Shown here: one piece after another, positions 43,215-51,205 of the stretch
How positions within the stretch are numbered: position 1 is the stretch's first letter
Layout: every line of letters starts with the position of its first letter
Assembly (NCBI GenBank): GCA_030684775.1
Contig: JAUXXW010000091.1
Coordinates: 1-54,894 of the forward strand
DNA: 54,894 bases
Direction: 5' to 3'
DNA from: Pseudomonadota bacterium
Lineage (GTDB): Bacteria > Pseudomonadota > Gammaproteobacteria > Burkholderiales > Thiobacillaceae
Made by a program: the position numbers and the translations under genes
Notes under the pieces: generated by a model
What the model saw: the letters and a program-made list of their open reading frames with translations, nothing else
The model's database searches: none
What the model was told of the DNA's origin: nothing

Positions 43215-44353
43215 TGAGCGCAGTCGCAGAACAGGTGGATAGCGCATCCGCGAGCGCGGAGGGATTCGTCGGGCGCATTCCCGTGCGCAACCTTTGGTTG
43301 CTGATGCTTTATGCCTCGGACCTGTTCCGCACTCGCGGTATCGGCAAAGTCGGTCTGGAAGACAGCCCGGACGATCTGCCAGACCTCGTCGCCGAGATTC
43401 TTGCCCATGCGGTTGAAGTGCGACAACGTCGCCGCTTGAGTCTCGGCTATCGATCTCGTGACGCAGTAATCAATCGCGTGCGTGGCCGGATCGACGTCTT
43501 GACCACCGAACGCCATCAGTTGATGGATAGAGGCCTAGTGGCGTGCCGGTTCGACGAACTCACCATCGACACCCCCCGCAATCGTTTCGTCCGAGCAGCT
43601 TTGGAGTCCATCTCCAGCATCGTTCAGAGGAAGGACGTTGCCCATCGGTGCCGCGCACTTGCGGGTGGCATGAAGGCAATGGGTGTATCGGGCGACACAC
43701 CGACCCGTTCCCAAATGAGTACCGATCGTTTTGGCCGTAACGATGCGGACGACCGGTTTATGGTGGCGGCCGCAAAGCTGGCGTTCGATCTAGTGCTACC
43801 TACGGAGGCGTCGGGTGCGAATGTGCTCTCTCTGCCGGACCGAGAAGCGACTTGGGTACGCCGTTTGTTCGAGCGAGCCGTGGGCGGCTTCTACGAAGTC
43901 GTATTGAGCCCGCAGAGCTGGCGGGTGCTGTGCGGCGGGACGATGGGCTGGCAGATCGACCAGAAGACGGCGGGGATCGACAAGATCCTGCCGACGATGC
44001 GAACTGATGTCGTGCTCGACCACCCGTCAACCGGGCAGCGGATCGTCATCGATACCAAGTTCACATCGATTGTGACGAGTGGTTGGTACCGCGAGGAAAC
44101 CCTGCGCAGCGGATACGTGTACCAGATCTACGCCTATCTGCGCTCTCAGGTTGGGCGCGGCGATGCGTTTGCAGATCACGCGAGCGGATTGTTGTTGCAC
44201 CCAGCGATCGGCCAGATGGTCGACGAAACAGTGCTGATTCAGGGGCACACCATTCGGTTTGCCACTGTGGATTTGACGGCAACACCGACAGACATTCGAG
44301 CGCAGCTGCTGCGACTCTGCGTGCCAGACCACGCGGTGAAGACGGGCTCGTGA
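43214..44353 (+). CDS. mcrC: McrC-like endonuclease subunit
   Basis: 379 residues. The N terminus has IPVRNLWLLMLYASDLF, typical of McrC. The nuclease core is a PD-(D/E)XK site: MRTDVVLDHPSTGQRIVIDTKF (about 261-282), with Asp in the first strand and Asp-Thr-Lys in the second. YQIYAYLRSQ supplies the following helix. The start overlaps the mcrB stop (TGATG), so the two are coupled. It cuts DNA only with McrB. The start could also be the GTG at 43211. Confidence 0.92.
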   Translation: MSAVAEQVDSASASAEGFVGRIPVRNLWLLMLYASDLFRTRGIGKVGLEDSPDDLPDLVAEILAHAVEVRQRRRLSLGYRSRDAVINRVRGRIDVLTTERHQLMDRGLVACRFDELTIDTPRNRFVRAALESISSIVQRKDVAHRCRALAGGMKAMGVSGDTPTRSQMSTDRFGRNDADDRFMVAAAKLAFDLVLPTEASGANVLSLPDREATWVRRLFERAVGGFYEVVLSPQSWRVLCGGTMGWQIDQKTAGIDKILPTMRTDVVLDHPSTGQRIVIDTKFTSIVTSGWYREETLRSGYVYQIYAYLRSQVGRGDAFADHASGLLLHPAIGQMVDETVLIQGHTIRFATVDLTATPTDIRAQLLRLCVPDHAVKTGS

Positions 44354-44359
44354 AAGTAT

Positions 44360-45367
44360 ATGGACAGAATTGAAATCGACACTTGGGCAAACATCAGTCA
44401 AGAAGGTTGGAGTGCCATCCTTCTTGGCAACGGTGCCAGCATCGCAATCCATAGAGAATTCGCATATCCAACGCTCCACAGCGTTGCTGATGGAAAAGGG
44501 TTGCTCGCAAACACCGCACCAATATTCGCCAAGCTCGGGACGACCGACTTCGAGCATGTTCTGCTTGCTTGCTGGTATGCCGAGCTCGTCAACGGGGCAT
44601 TGGGGACACCATCGGCTGACATCTCAGCGGCCTATGCGGAGGTGCGCACTGCGCTGATCGAAGCTGTGCATAGCGTGCATCCGGTACATGCCAATGTAGC
44701 AGCCGACCTGCAACGGGTTGGTACCTTCGCCAGCTTGTTCCCGACTGTAGTCAGCCTGAACTACGACCTCACCTTGTACTGGGCCATGTTGCTGTTCAAT
44801 GCAACAAACGGTAGCTGGTTCAAGGACGCATTTCACGACGGGGACTTCCAGATAGATTGGGAATATCTGCGGCAGCCTTATGGGCACGCTGCAGGAGCGA
44901 CATTAGTCTTCTATCCGCACGGCAGTCTTGCGGTTGCGCGTAACCACCTTGGTGTTGAGACAAAGCTCGCTGTTGGTGCCGCAGGGGACTTACTTGAAAC
45001 GATTACACGGAGATGGTCGTCCGGGCGCTACGTGCCGGTGTTTGTTAGCGAGGGTACCAGCAAGCAGAAAGTCGCCGCGATTCGTAGGAGTCACTACCTG
45101 ACAAACGTGTATGAAGAGGTCCTGCCCACACTTGGAGAGAATTTGGTCGTTTATGGCTGGAGCTTTGACGAAAGGGACCAGCATGTTCTCGATGCAATCT
45201 CAGCGAATCCGCCGAAGCGAATGGCGGTCTCCGTGTTCACGGGTCAACCAGACGGTGATCAGCAGGCGTTCTGCCATCAGGTGCACAAGGCTGCTGGCCT
45301 GTTTTTGGCAGATACCGCTGTGACGTTCTTCGATTCGCAGAGCCCAGGTTGCTGGAACAATCCATGA
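44360..45367 (+). CDS. DUF4917 protein with SIR2-like fold
   Basis: 335 residues. ILLGNGASIA (about 20-29), SLNYDLTLYW (about 131-140), YPHGSLAVA and VVYGWSFDERDQHVL (about 260-274) are the DUF4917 blocks, and resemble the nucleotide-binding loops of SIR2-like enzymes. Several SIR2-like proteins in defence systems deplete NAD+ after phage infection; whether this one does is unknown. It starts six bases after mcrC, so it is probably the last gene of the same transcript. It is a little AT-richer than mcrBC. The next gene is convergent and belongs to the prophage. Confidence 0.8.
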   Translation: MDRIEIDTWANISQEGWSAILLGNGASIAIHREFAYPTLHSVADGKGLLANTAPIFAKLGTTDFEHVLLACWYAELVNGALGTPSADISAAYAEVRTALIEAVHSVHPVHANVAADLQRVGTFASLFPTVVSLNYDLTLYWAMLLFNATNGSWFKDAFHDGDFQIDWEYLRQPYGHAAGATLVFYPHGSLAVARNHLGVETKLAVGAAGDLLETITRRWSSGRYVPVFVSEGTSKQKVAAIRRSHYLTNVYEEVLPTLGENLVVYGWSFDERDQHVLDAISANPPKRMAVSVFTGQPDGDQQAFCHQVHKAAGLFLADTAVTFFDSQSPGCWNNP

Positions 45368-45396
45368 CTATGACAGTTCACCGGGTTCGCACTCAA

Positions 45397-45882
45397 CTAA
45401 GCGGGCTGGATGCTGGTCCCCGCGCCGACGATCAGCAAGGTGAGTCCTGCCTTCCGCCGCGTCACCAGCCCCGGCAGCACTTTTCCGCCGCCATAGACCC
45501 AACGTCGCAGTTCCTGCCCGGCAGCAGTCCAATCCCGCTGATTGATCCGCCGCCGCAGCGTCGATGTTTGCAGCCGCCCCGCGCCAAGGTTGAAGGTGAA
45601 GTCCACGATGGCAGCAAGCCGGCCATCAGGCTCGGTGGCCAACACCGGGCAGTAGCGCAGCGTGGCATTCAGCGCCATCATCAGATCCCGCGCCAGATAG
45701 ACCTCAGCCTCAGCCTCCGTTATCGGCGGATGCTTCGGATCGCAGAGATGTCCGTAGCCAATCGTCCAGTACCCTGCCGGACATACATACGGGTGCGCGC
45801 GGCGCTGCGGATCCGCCTTCGGCACCCGATGAAATCCCTCGAACCGCTTGGCCAGATCGATGGCAGCTTGTGGCACCTGCAT
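45397..45882 (-). CDS. Phage lysozyme (GH24 endolysin)
   Basis: 161 residues. The catalytic Glu15 is in KRFEGFH, and PYVCPAGYWTIGYGH follows, with Cys34 at the Asp/Cys position and Thr40 of the Glu-Asp/Cys-Thr triad. Cys34 to Thr40 has the normal five-residue gap. Between Glu15 and Cys34 are about ten more residues than in the usual eight-residue spacing, a variant of some proteobacterial prophage enzymes. It would cut peptidoglycan at lysis. The ATG overlaps the holin stop (TGATG). No signal peptide or SAR helix is seen, so it needs the holin. Confidence 0.9.
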   Translation of the reverse strand: MQVPQAAIDLAKRFEGFHRVPKADPQRRAHPYVCPAGYWTIGYGHLCDPKHPPITEAEAEVYLARDLMMALNATLRYCPVLATEPDGRLAAIVDFTFNLGAGRLQTSTLRRRINQRDWTAAGQELRRWVYGGGKVLPGLVTRRKAGLTLLIVGAGTSIQPA

Positions 45883-46355
45883 CACCGCACCCGATCAAAC
45901 ACGCGGCCGAGGAACCAGAAGTTCAGCACCCCGGCCCACAACGCCTGGTCGGCATCCGTCCAGGCATGAACGACCGCCACACTCCACAGTGCCCCACCAT
46001 TGATGGCAGCTACGAACGCCGCTGTCTTGGCGGCACAGTACAGCGCCATGAACCAGTAGGTGATCACCGGCCGCACGCTAGACGAGATCGCATCGGCCCA
46101 AGCCACCCCGGATTTCTCTCCCTGAGTGCGCACGGCATCGCGTAACGCCTCGATGGCCCCGGTATTCAAGGCTGCCTCAGCACTCGCGCCGATTTCAGCC
46201 ATGCGCTGGGCACCCCGAACTTTCTCGAACTCCAGCGCCTTGTCCTGCATCGCCAGTTCATGGCCGCGCTCACCCTTGCGGTCGAGCCACTTCAGTACCT
46301 CGGGTGCCAGACGAAACGCCCCACCCAACAATCCACCCAGCAAGGTCTCGATCAT
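45882..46355 (-). CDS. Phage holin-like protein (3TM type)
   Basis: 157 residues. The start (MIETLLGGLLGGAFRLAPEVLKWLDRKGERGHELAMQDKA in outline) and the later VRPVITYWFMALYCAAKTAAFVAA and ALWAGVLNFWFLGRVF hydrophobic stretches match the 3TM holin family. Membrane segments are predicted at about 1-20, 97-120 and 135-155, with a charged helix between. It lies directly before the lysozyme gene, as holins do. The start overlaps the DUF6127 stop by four bases. Confidence 0.8.
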   Translation of the reverse strand: MIETLLGGLLGGAFRLAPEVLKWLDRKGERGHELAMQDKALEFEKVRGAQRMAEIGASAEAALNTGAIEALRDAVRTQGEKSGVAWADAISSSVRPVITYWFMALYCAAKTAAFVAAINGGALWSVAVVHAWTDADQALWAGVLNFWFLGRVFDRVR

Positions 46356-46645
46356 GGCGCGCTCCCGAAGATTTTCAGTTTCAGGACAGTGCCGGCGACG
46401 ACGGCCAGGACCAGGCCGGTGACCAGCATTTTCACGATGGTGATGCCAGCGGTGCGCTTGGCCTCATTGAAGGCATCGAGCAAATTGCGCAGTTCGCGGA
46501 TGTCGTGGGCGGCGTCCTCGCCGTCCAGTCCGACGCCATGCAGGGCGGTCTTGGCCCCCTTGGCGGCAGCGCATTCCAGGATGCGTTCCAGTTCTTCCTG
46601 GGGCAGCGTCACCGACTTGCGACGCTCGATCAGTGGTTCAGTCAT
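46352..46645 (-). CDS. DUF6127-like phage protein, 97 aa
   Basis: It starts MTEPLIERRKSVTLPQEELE at 46645. A helical charged part (ILECAAAKGAKTALHGVGLDGEDAAHDIRELRNLLDAFNEAKRTA) is followed by one C-terminal membrane helix (TIVKMLVTGLVLAVVAGTVLKL). The pattern agrees with DUF6127 as I recall it, common between tail and lysis genes of prophages. It could be a second holin or an antiholin. The longer frame upstream crosses the hairpin and is not used. Confidence 0.7.
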   Translation of the reverse strand: MTEPLIERRKSVTLPQEELERILECAAAKGAKTALHGVGLDGEDAAHDIRELRNLLDAFNEAKRTAGITIVKMLVTGLVLAVVAGTVLKLKIFGSAP

Positions 46646-46668
46646 GTTTCTGCTCTCCATAAATGCGA

Positions 46669-46689
46669 AACCCGCCACGAGGGCGGGTT
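46669..46689 (-). terminator. Hairpin between structural and lysis genes
   Basis: AACCCGCC (46669-46676) and GGCGGGTT (46682-46689) form a perfect 8-base stem with a 5-base loop. On the minus strand it is followed by TCGCATTTAT, a weak T-rich tail. It sits between the 72-aa gene and the lysis cassette and probably reduces readthrough from the tail genes. Confidence 0.6.
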
Positions 46690-46713
46690 CCAGGGTTGTG
46701 TGTAAAACGTGTT

Positions 46714-46932
46714 TCAGACGGGATAGATGTGTCGGGCGACCGGCGCGCGGGTGGCCATGCCGTGGCGGATCAGCACGCGGTCGCCGATGGCCAGTGCATC
46801 GAGGGAGCGCGCCGTCACCGCGCCGCGTTCGGTGGCCACGCGCACCAGGGAGCCGTTGAATCCGACGACCGCGCCGACCAGGGTGGGGTCAGGGGCGATG
46901 AGGCGGGTGAGTTCTTGCAGCGGAAAGGTCAT
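46714..46932 (-). CDS. Small phage protein, 72 aa
   Basis: MTFPLQELTRLIAPDPTLVGAVVGFNGSLVRVATERGAVTARSLDALAIGDRVLIRHGMATRAPV in outline: a compact strand-rich protein with a GDRVLI turn, probably a small OB- or SH3-like barrel. The start overlaps the next gene upstream by four bases. It is in the tail-gene operon, but no phage function is known to me. Confidence 0.6.
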   Translation of the reverse strand: MTFPLQELTRLIAPDPTLVGAVVGFNGSLVRVATERGAVTARSLDALAIGDRVLIRHGMATRAPVARHIYPV

Positions 46933-47225
46933 CGCGGCTGCTCCAGGTTGAGCCGGGTATCGATGGCGGCTTCTGTCACCGTAATCTGGATGCCGGTAAC
47001 CTTGGCCCGATAGGCGCCGGCGGTGGACGGGTCGGTCGCCTCGACGACCTGGCCGAGCCGGAAGCCGGGCCGGAAGACCACTTCCAACTCGACCTGATTG
47101 AACGCATGCGCATGGGCATCCATCTCGGCCACGCCCCGTTGCAGCAAGGCCTCGTCCGACAACAGCGGCTCGACAATGTGCGTGCCCTCGCGCAGACCGT
47201 CCTGGCGATAGACCTCGACGATCAT
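46929..47225 (-). CDS. Hypothetical phage protein, 98 aa
   Basis: It starts MIVEVYRQDGLREGTHIVEP and contains a His/Ala-rich middle (DAHAHAFNQVELEVVFRPGFRLGQVVE), then strands to RLNLEQPR. The pattern suggests a small beta-rich structural or tail-associated protein. It overlaps both neighbours by four bases, so it is tightly coupled in the late operon. No family is recognised. Confidence 0.6.
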   Translation of the reverse strand: MIVEVYRQDGLREGTHIVEPLLSDEALLQRGVAEMDAHAHAFNQVELEVVFRPGFRLGQVVEATDPSTAGAYRAKVTGIQITVTEAAIDTRLNLEQPR

Positions 47226-47731
47226 GTCGCGCCCCCCTTGATCAGGGCGAGGATGCTGAAGTCGGTTTCCCCGTTGAGTGCGGCGGGCGAAGCCAGGACA
47301 TAAACCTGGGCCTGGGCTTCGTAAGTGACCTTGGCCACGCCCACCCCTTTCACGGCGGATTTCACCGTTACCTTGTCGGACTGAAGCGTGAGAGTGCCCA
47401 GGCTGCGGCCATACCAGACCGAGGTGTCGATTCCCGCCCGGGCCGGCACGCTGAGACTGGCTGCATCGGTTTCCTCGAACATCAGTTCGTCGGTGACCGT
47501 CACGGTCGCCGTGCCCTGCGTCGAGAGTGAACCCGCCGAGCAGATCGTTTCGGTGATGCTGACGTTGTCCGACTTGTAGACGAGGATGTAGACCGTCTCG
47601 CCCGGGCTGAACGACGTCTTGCCGCCATTCAAACCCTGCGGCCGGGCATCCACCTCGGCGGAGAGATGCCCCTCGCTGGTACCCTGGCCATCAGAGCTGC
47701 CGAATTGCACGCGGATGGTGGCGTTTGCCAT
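47222..47731 (-). CDS. Hypothetical phage structural protein, 169 aa
   Basis: Rich in Thr, Ser, Val and Gly with a strand pattern (TVYILVYKSDNVSITETICS, TATVTVTDELMF, TLTLQSDKVTVKSAVKGVGVAKVTYEAQAQVYVL), suggesting one or two beta-sandwich domains. It follows the 540-aa gene by 12 bases and is probably a virion surface or tail-tip component. No known family is recognised. Confidence 0.6.
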   Translation of the reverse strand: MANATIRVQFGSSDGQGTSEGHLSAEVDARPQGLNGGKTSFSPGETVYILVYKSDNVSITETICSAGSLSTQGTATVTVTDELMFEETDAASLSVPARAGIDTSVWYGRSLGTLTLQSDKVTVKSAVKGVGVAKVTYEAQAQVYVLASPAALNGETDFSILALIKGGAT

Positions 47732-47743
47732 GCATTTACTCCT

Positions 47744-49366
47744 TCAAGCATCGACCAGGATGAACTGGACTTCCTCGTCGGCGGCGAGCGTGACGCGCCA
47801 GTCGAGGGTGGTGGTGGTGTAGGTCAGATTGAGCAGGCTGTAGCCAGGCACCGCCGCGACCAGCGACTGGCCTTCCGCCGTCACGGCCCCGAGATCGGTG
47901 TGCTGCCAGGTGGTGCTGGTGATGGCCGTGACCGGATAGCGGGTGCTCGCGCGACCTTCGATGAATTCAACGACTTCGGATTCACTGCGCGTCACTTCAC
48001 CCAGGGCGGCGATGACCGTTGCCGGATGCCCGGTGTGGGTGAGCAACACCGGTCGCGTGGCCACCAGGTAGGCCCGCACCGTGCCCTGGTTGGCATCACC
48101 CGGATCCGCGACATATTCGATGCGATCGGCGGAACTCCCGCTCGTTCCATCCTCGTTGGCCAGGGTGACCCGGTTGTAGCCGCGCGCCGGAGCGATCTGG
48201 GCGCGGCTGGCCAGGACATCGGCATCGAACAACTGGTGAACCACCTGCGCTTGCCCATAGTCAGGGATGCTCACCGCATGCCGGCGGCGGCAAACCACCA
48301 TGCCGTCTGGATTGCTCTCGACAATTCCCCCGATGGCGGCGACAACGCTGCGGGCAGCGGCCAAGGGCGTGACCCCTTCCATCAGGAGTCGGCCGGCGGG
48401 GATGGTCCAGTCAGGCACTTGCCAGTCCACCGCGCCGATCAGTTCCTCAACCGCTGTGCGCGCCGACACCGCCCCAGGCTGGTAATACCGGGTCGTCGCC
48501 GCAAAGGGGGCGTCGAGCAGTGCCAGGGGAGAGATGGCTGTCAGTTCGCCGCGATGGCTGGTTTGGGATTCCCGCGACAGGGTCTTGCCATCCACCACCA
48601 ACTCGAAGGTTTCCAGGCCAAGCTGCAAGGTGATCGGGTCGCCGATGGTGATGGCGGCGAAATCCGCCAACTGGGCGATCTCGACCGTCGCGATCCACAC
48701 CGGGCTGTCCTCGTCGCAACTCAGGGTGGCCTGAAGGATGCGGATCGTGCGTTCCTGCCAGACCAGTTCCGGGGTGTTCATCACTGCCTGTAGATGCTGG
48801 TCGGCGAGCAGTGACCAGGATGTGGTCAGCCTCTTGGCGACCGGATTTACATCTGTCACGGCGTAACCAATTACATGGCGCGCGACGACCGCCTGGGTCA
48901 GCCAGTAGGGAAATCGCATGGATTTCCGGCATGCCCCCAGATCGGCGTAAAGCGCCAAGTGCCGCCTCCGGAGCATGCTCACATCACCATAGGGCAGATC
49001 CATTCTGGCCAGAAGCCGTTGCACATCGCTGTAAGGCAGTGCCATTCGCAACCGGTGCTGGCGGGCATCGCCATAGGACATGGCCATGCGCCGCCGATGC
49101 TGTCGCAGGTCGCCATAGGGCACGCGGTTCACACGCTCCAGGCGCAGGCCATAGGGAGCACAGTGCGTGCCGGCAAAGCGCAGCGTCCAGCCGGTTTCAT
49201 TCCGCCACGCCCTGGCCCGAGTAAGGTCCCAGGCGGTGGCATTGGATGCAAAAACCTCGGTCGTACCCCATGCGGCCGAGAACTGGACTCGCAACCGCGA
49301 AGGACCAGAGTCGGCATGAACGCCCAGTTGCAGCGTTAGTCCGATGGACAGGCCGGTGTCGATCAT
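47744..49366 (-). CDS. Phage tail-region protein with 14-residue repeats, 540 aa
   Basis: The N-terminal 70 residues look strand-rich. Residues 83-154 hold a precise tandem repeat with Tyr every 14 residues (Tyr84, 98, 112, 126, 140, 154): Pro/Ser-Tyr-Gly-Asp, then three variable residues and an Arg-rich Arg-X-Arg-Met stretch. The C-terminal part (about 190-540: TVEIAQLADFAAITIGDPITLQLG and a later RVTLANEDGTSG) is strand-rich and may be a tail-hub or tip domain. Cotranscribed with the genes around it. I recognise no named family. Confidence 0.65.
   Translation of the reverse strand: MIDTGLSIGLTLQLGVHADSGPSRLRVQFSAAWGTTEVFASNATAWDLTRARAWRNETGWTLRFAGTHCAPYGLRLERVNRVPYGDLRQHRRRMAMSYGDARQHRLRMALPYSDVQRLLARMDLPYGDVSMLRRRHLALYADLGACRKSMRFPYWLTQAVVARHVIGYAVTDVNPVAKRLTTSWSLLADQHLQAVMNTPELVWQERTIRILQATLSCDEDSPVWIATVEIAQLADFAAITIGDPITLQLGLETFELVVDGKTLSRESQTSHRGELTAISPLALLDAPFAATTRYYQPGAVSARTAVEELIGAVDWQVPDWTIPAGRLLMEGVTPLAAARSVVAAIGGIVESNPDGMVVCRRRHAVSIPDYGQAQVVHQLFDADVLASRAQIAPARGYNRVTLANEDGTSGSSADRIEYVADPGDANQGTVRAYLVATRPVLLTHTGHPATVIAALGEVTRSESEVVEFIEGRASTRYPVTAITSTTWQHTDLGAVTAEGQSLVAAVPGYSLLNLTYTTTTLDWRVTLAADEEVQFILVDA
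48905..49120 (-). repeat. 42-bp-period coding repeat in the 540-aa phage protein
   Basis: Five successive 14-codon units, plus the start of a sixth, each begin with a Tyr-(Gly/Ser/Ala)-Asp-like triplet and end in an Arg-rich helix-like part. The spacing of the six Tyr residues is exactly 14 with no exception. The DNA copies have diverged (CCATAGGAC, CCATAGGGC and similar on the plus strand), so the repeat is kept at the protein level. Confidence 0.85.
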
Positions 49367-50190
49367 CAGAGCGCTGTGAAGCTGGCCGGTGCGGGCAAAG
49401 CAAGCGGCGCGTAGTCATTGGCAAATGCCCACCATCCCGGCAGCGGTGCTTCTCCCCAGGCATAACCGCTGGTCAGCTTCATGATGTGTTCGATCTCGCC
49501 TTGCAGGTGCTCCCCATGCGAGTTGTCGATTGTGGAGATCAGCGTGGCAACCATTCGAGGCAGGGGCGATTCCGCATGCCGCTGCACCCCGGCGAGCGGG
49601 GACCAGAGCGTGCCGACCGCGTGGATGTTGATATCGCCAGTCTCCGTGATTGCGTATGGCGTGCGCCACTCGCCACCATCATGAATGCCATAACGACAGG
49701 CCAACCCGACATAACGGTCGGCGGCGTAGCGGCGCGTCATCGAGGCAATGGCGCTCGACTCGAACCAGTGTCCGTACTCCGGATGCGTAGCGTCCCATTG
49801 TTTTGAGATCAGCCACCACCAGCCTGCGCTGCCGTCGGCGGCGAAGGTGACAGCCCGATAGGAGGCCCACTGCGGATCGGTGTCGGCATTGAGCAAATAC
49901 ACGCCATGTGAGGAGCGGCTGTTTACCTCGTCGTCATTGATGCCCCAGATGGCGCGGGCGCGAATGTTGTAGCCGCTGCCATCTTGCTCGATGCGCCAGT
50001 GGGGAATGTCATCGCTGATCGTGCCTGCCGCGTGACCTGCGGGGAGCACTTCAAAGGCGAAGTCATTCTGGTAGATGATGAAGAACCCCGCCGCTTCAAA
50101 ATATCCCTTGAGCGTGTCCAGCATGGCGATCAGTGCCGTCCCATCGAAATCGCCGGCAGCATATTCCTTGGTGAAACCCACCGTCGCCAT
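49366..50190 (-). CDS. Hypothetical phage protein, 274 aa
   Basis: It begins MATVGFTKEYAAGDFDGTAL. The middle is rich in Trp and aromatic residues (GSAGWWWLISKQWDATHPEYGHWFES), and the C terminus is GWWAFANDYAPLALP. The composition suggests a structural beta-rich protein of the tail tip or adsorption apparatus. The ATG overlaps the previous stop (TGATG). Its stop shares one base with the start of the 540-aa gene. No family is recognised. Confidence 0.6.
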   Translation of the reverse strand: MATVGFTKEYAAGDFDGTALIAMLDTLKGYFEAAGFFIIYQNDFAFEVLPAGHAAGTISDDIPHWRIEQDGSGYNIRARAIWGINDDEVNSRSSHGVYLLNADTDPQWASYRAVTFAADGSAGWWWLISKQWDATHPEYGHWFESSAIASMTRRYAADRYVGLACRYGIHDGGEWRTPYAITETGDINIHAVGTLWSPLAGVQRHAESPLPRMVATLISTIDNSHGEHLQGEIEHIMKLTSGYAWGEAPLPGWWAFANDYAPLALPAPASFTAL

Positions 50191-51197
50191 CACGCACTCT
50201 CCCCATGAATCGTCAGGGAGGCGAAGTCATTGGCCAGGCTGAAGGTGCCAGCGGGCACCTGGCGGCGGTACCAGATGGCAATCGCCGCCGGATGCGTGTC
50301 GAAATGCAGGCTCTCGTTGGCCTGGAAGGTGCCACTCCAGCCCGCCGCCTTGATCGTGAAATACGGCGTGCCGGTGGCCGGATTCACTGGCGCAAAGTCG
50401 GCGCTGGTGGAACCCATCGCGGGCAATTCGCCCACCGTATTGCCCGACACGTTGAACGCCTGTCCGGTAAAGGTCAGGGTCCAGGTCTGCTCGATGGCTC
50501 CCTTGTTGTGCGCGACGAGGTTGCCGACCGTGGCCGAATCGAAACTGCCGGCGGCACTGGTCAGCGCCAGATTCGACCATGCGCCTGCAACACTGGCCTG
50601 CTGATAAACCGCGCTCACCAGGGTGGGTTGGATTGCGTAGGCATTCACCAGCGCCGACGTGAAATCCAGGGTGGCGTAGTCCGGCCCGTAGGTGACGCCG
50701 GACAGTGTCACCCATTCTTCATTGCCCGCGCCGCCGGTGCTTGGGCGGTCGGACACGCGAACGAGGTCGCCGACCCGGAACGGCTGCAGGCTGGCGTATT
50801 CGGCGTTGTGTTCACAGACGACCTTGATCTGAGTCGCGCCGCCAGCCACGGGCGCGAACAGCGACCCGATGCCATAGGTGCGTCCCGCGACCTGGTCCTG
50901 GGTGTCGGTGGCCGTGCCAAGTTGGAACACCACGAAGTCACCTGCAGGCGTCGGTGTATCGATGAACAGCCGCACATTCAGGAGGGCTGCTTCCTGCGCG
51001 CTGTTGATGTGGATGAAGGCCTTGCGCCACTTCACCGATCCCGCGCCGCGTTCCGATTGCGAAACGTCCGGGAACAGATTGTTTTTCACGCCGGAGACCA
51101 ATTGGGCGAACGCCATGCGGCCGCCGTTCTGCGCGGGTGTTGCGTCCGACTGCAAGGTTGCGGACCGCCAGAGGATTTCGTTGTCGAGGATGGGCAT
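50190..51197 (-). CDS. Hypothetical phage structural protein, 335 aa
   Basis: MPILDNEILWRSATLQSDATPAQNGG at the start, then beta-rich blocks (NVRLFIDTPTPAGDFVVFQLGTATD, GDLVRVSDRPS, TLTFTGQAFNVSGNTVG). The beginning and composition resemble virion proteins of long-tailed phages; an exact role (baseplate or tail tip) is not seen. It starts eight bases after the 126-aa gene. Confidence 0.6.
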   Translation of the reverse strand: MPILDNEILWRSATLQSDATPAQNGGRMAFAQLVSGVKNNLFPDVSQSERGAGSVKWRKAFIHINSAQEAALLNVRLFIDTPTPAGDFVVFQLGTATDTQDQVAGRTYGIGSLFAPVAGGATQIKVVCEHNAEYASLQPFRVGDLVRVSDRPSTGGAGNEEWVTLSGVTYGPDYATLDFTSALVNAYAIQPTLVSAVYQQASVAGAWSNLALTSAAGSFDSATVGNLVAHNKGAIEQTWTLTFTGQAFNVSGNTVGELPAMGSTSADFAPVNPATGTPYFTIKAAGWSGTFQANESLHFDTHPAAIAIWYRRQVPAGTFSLANDFASLTIHGESA

Positions 51198-51205
51198 CGG
51201 GATTC

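Noticed and set aside
47666-48793. A 375-codon plus-strand frame over the phage tail genes
   Set aside because: Shadow of the 540-aa gene. Low-complexity Arg/Gly/His composition, no phage gene would run against the late operon here.
48905-49120. Possible CRISPR-like array with 42-bp period
   Set aside because: The period is in codons, DNA copies are diverged and the frame stays open; it is a protein repeat.
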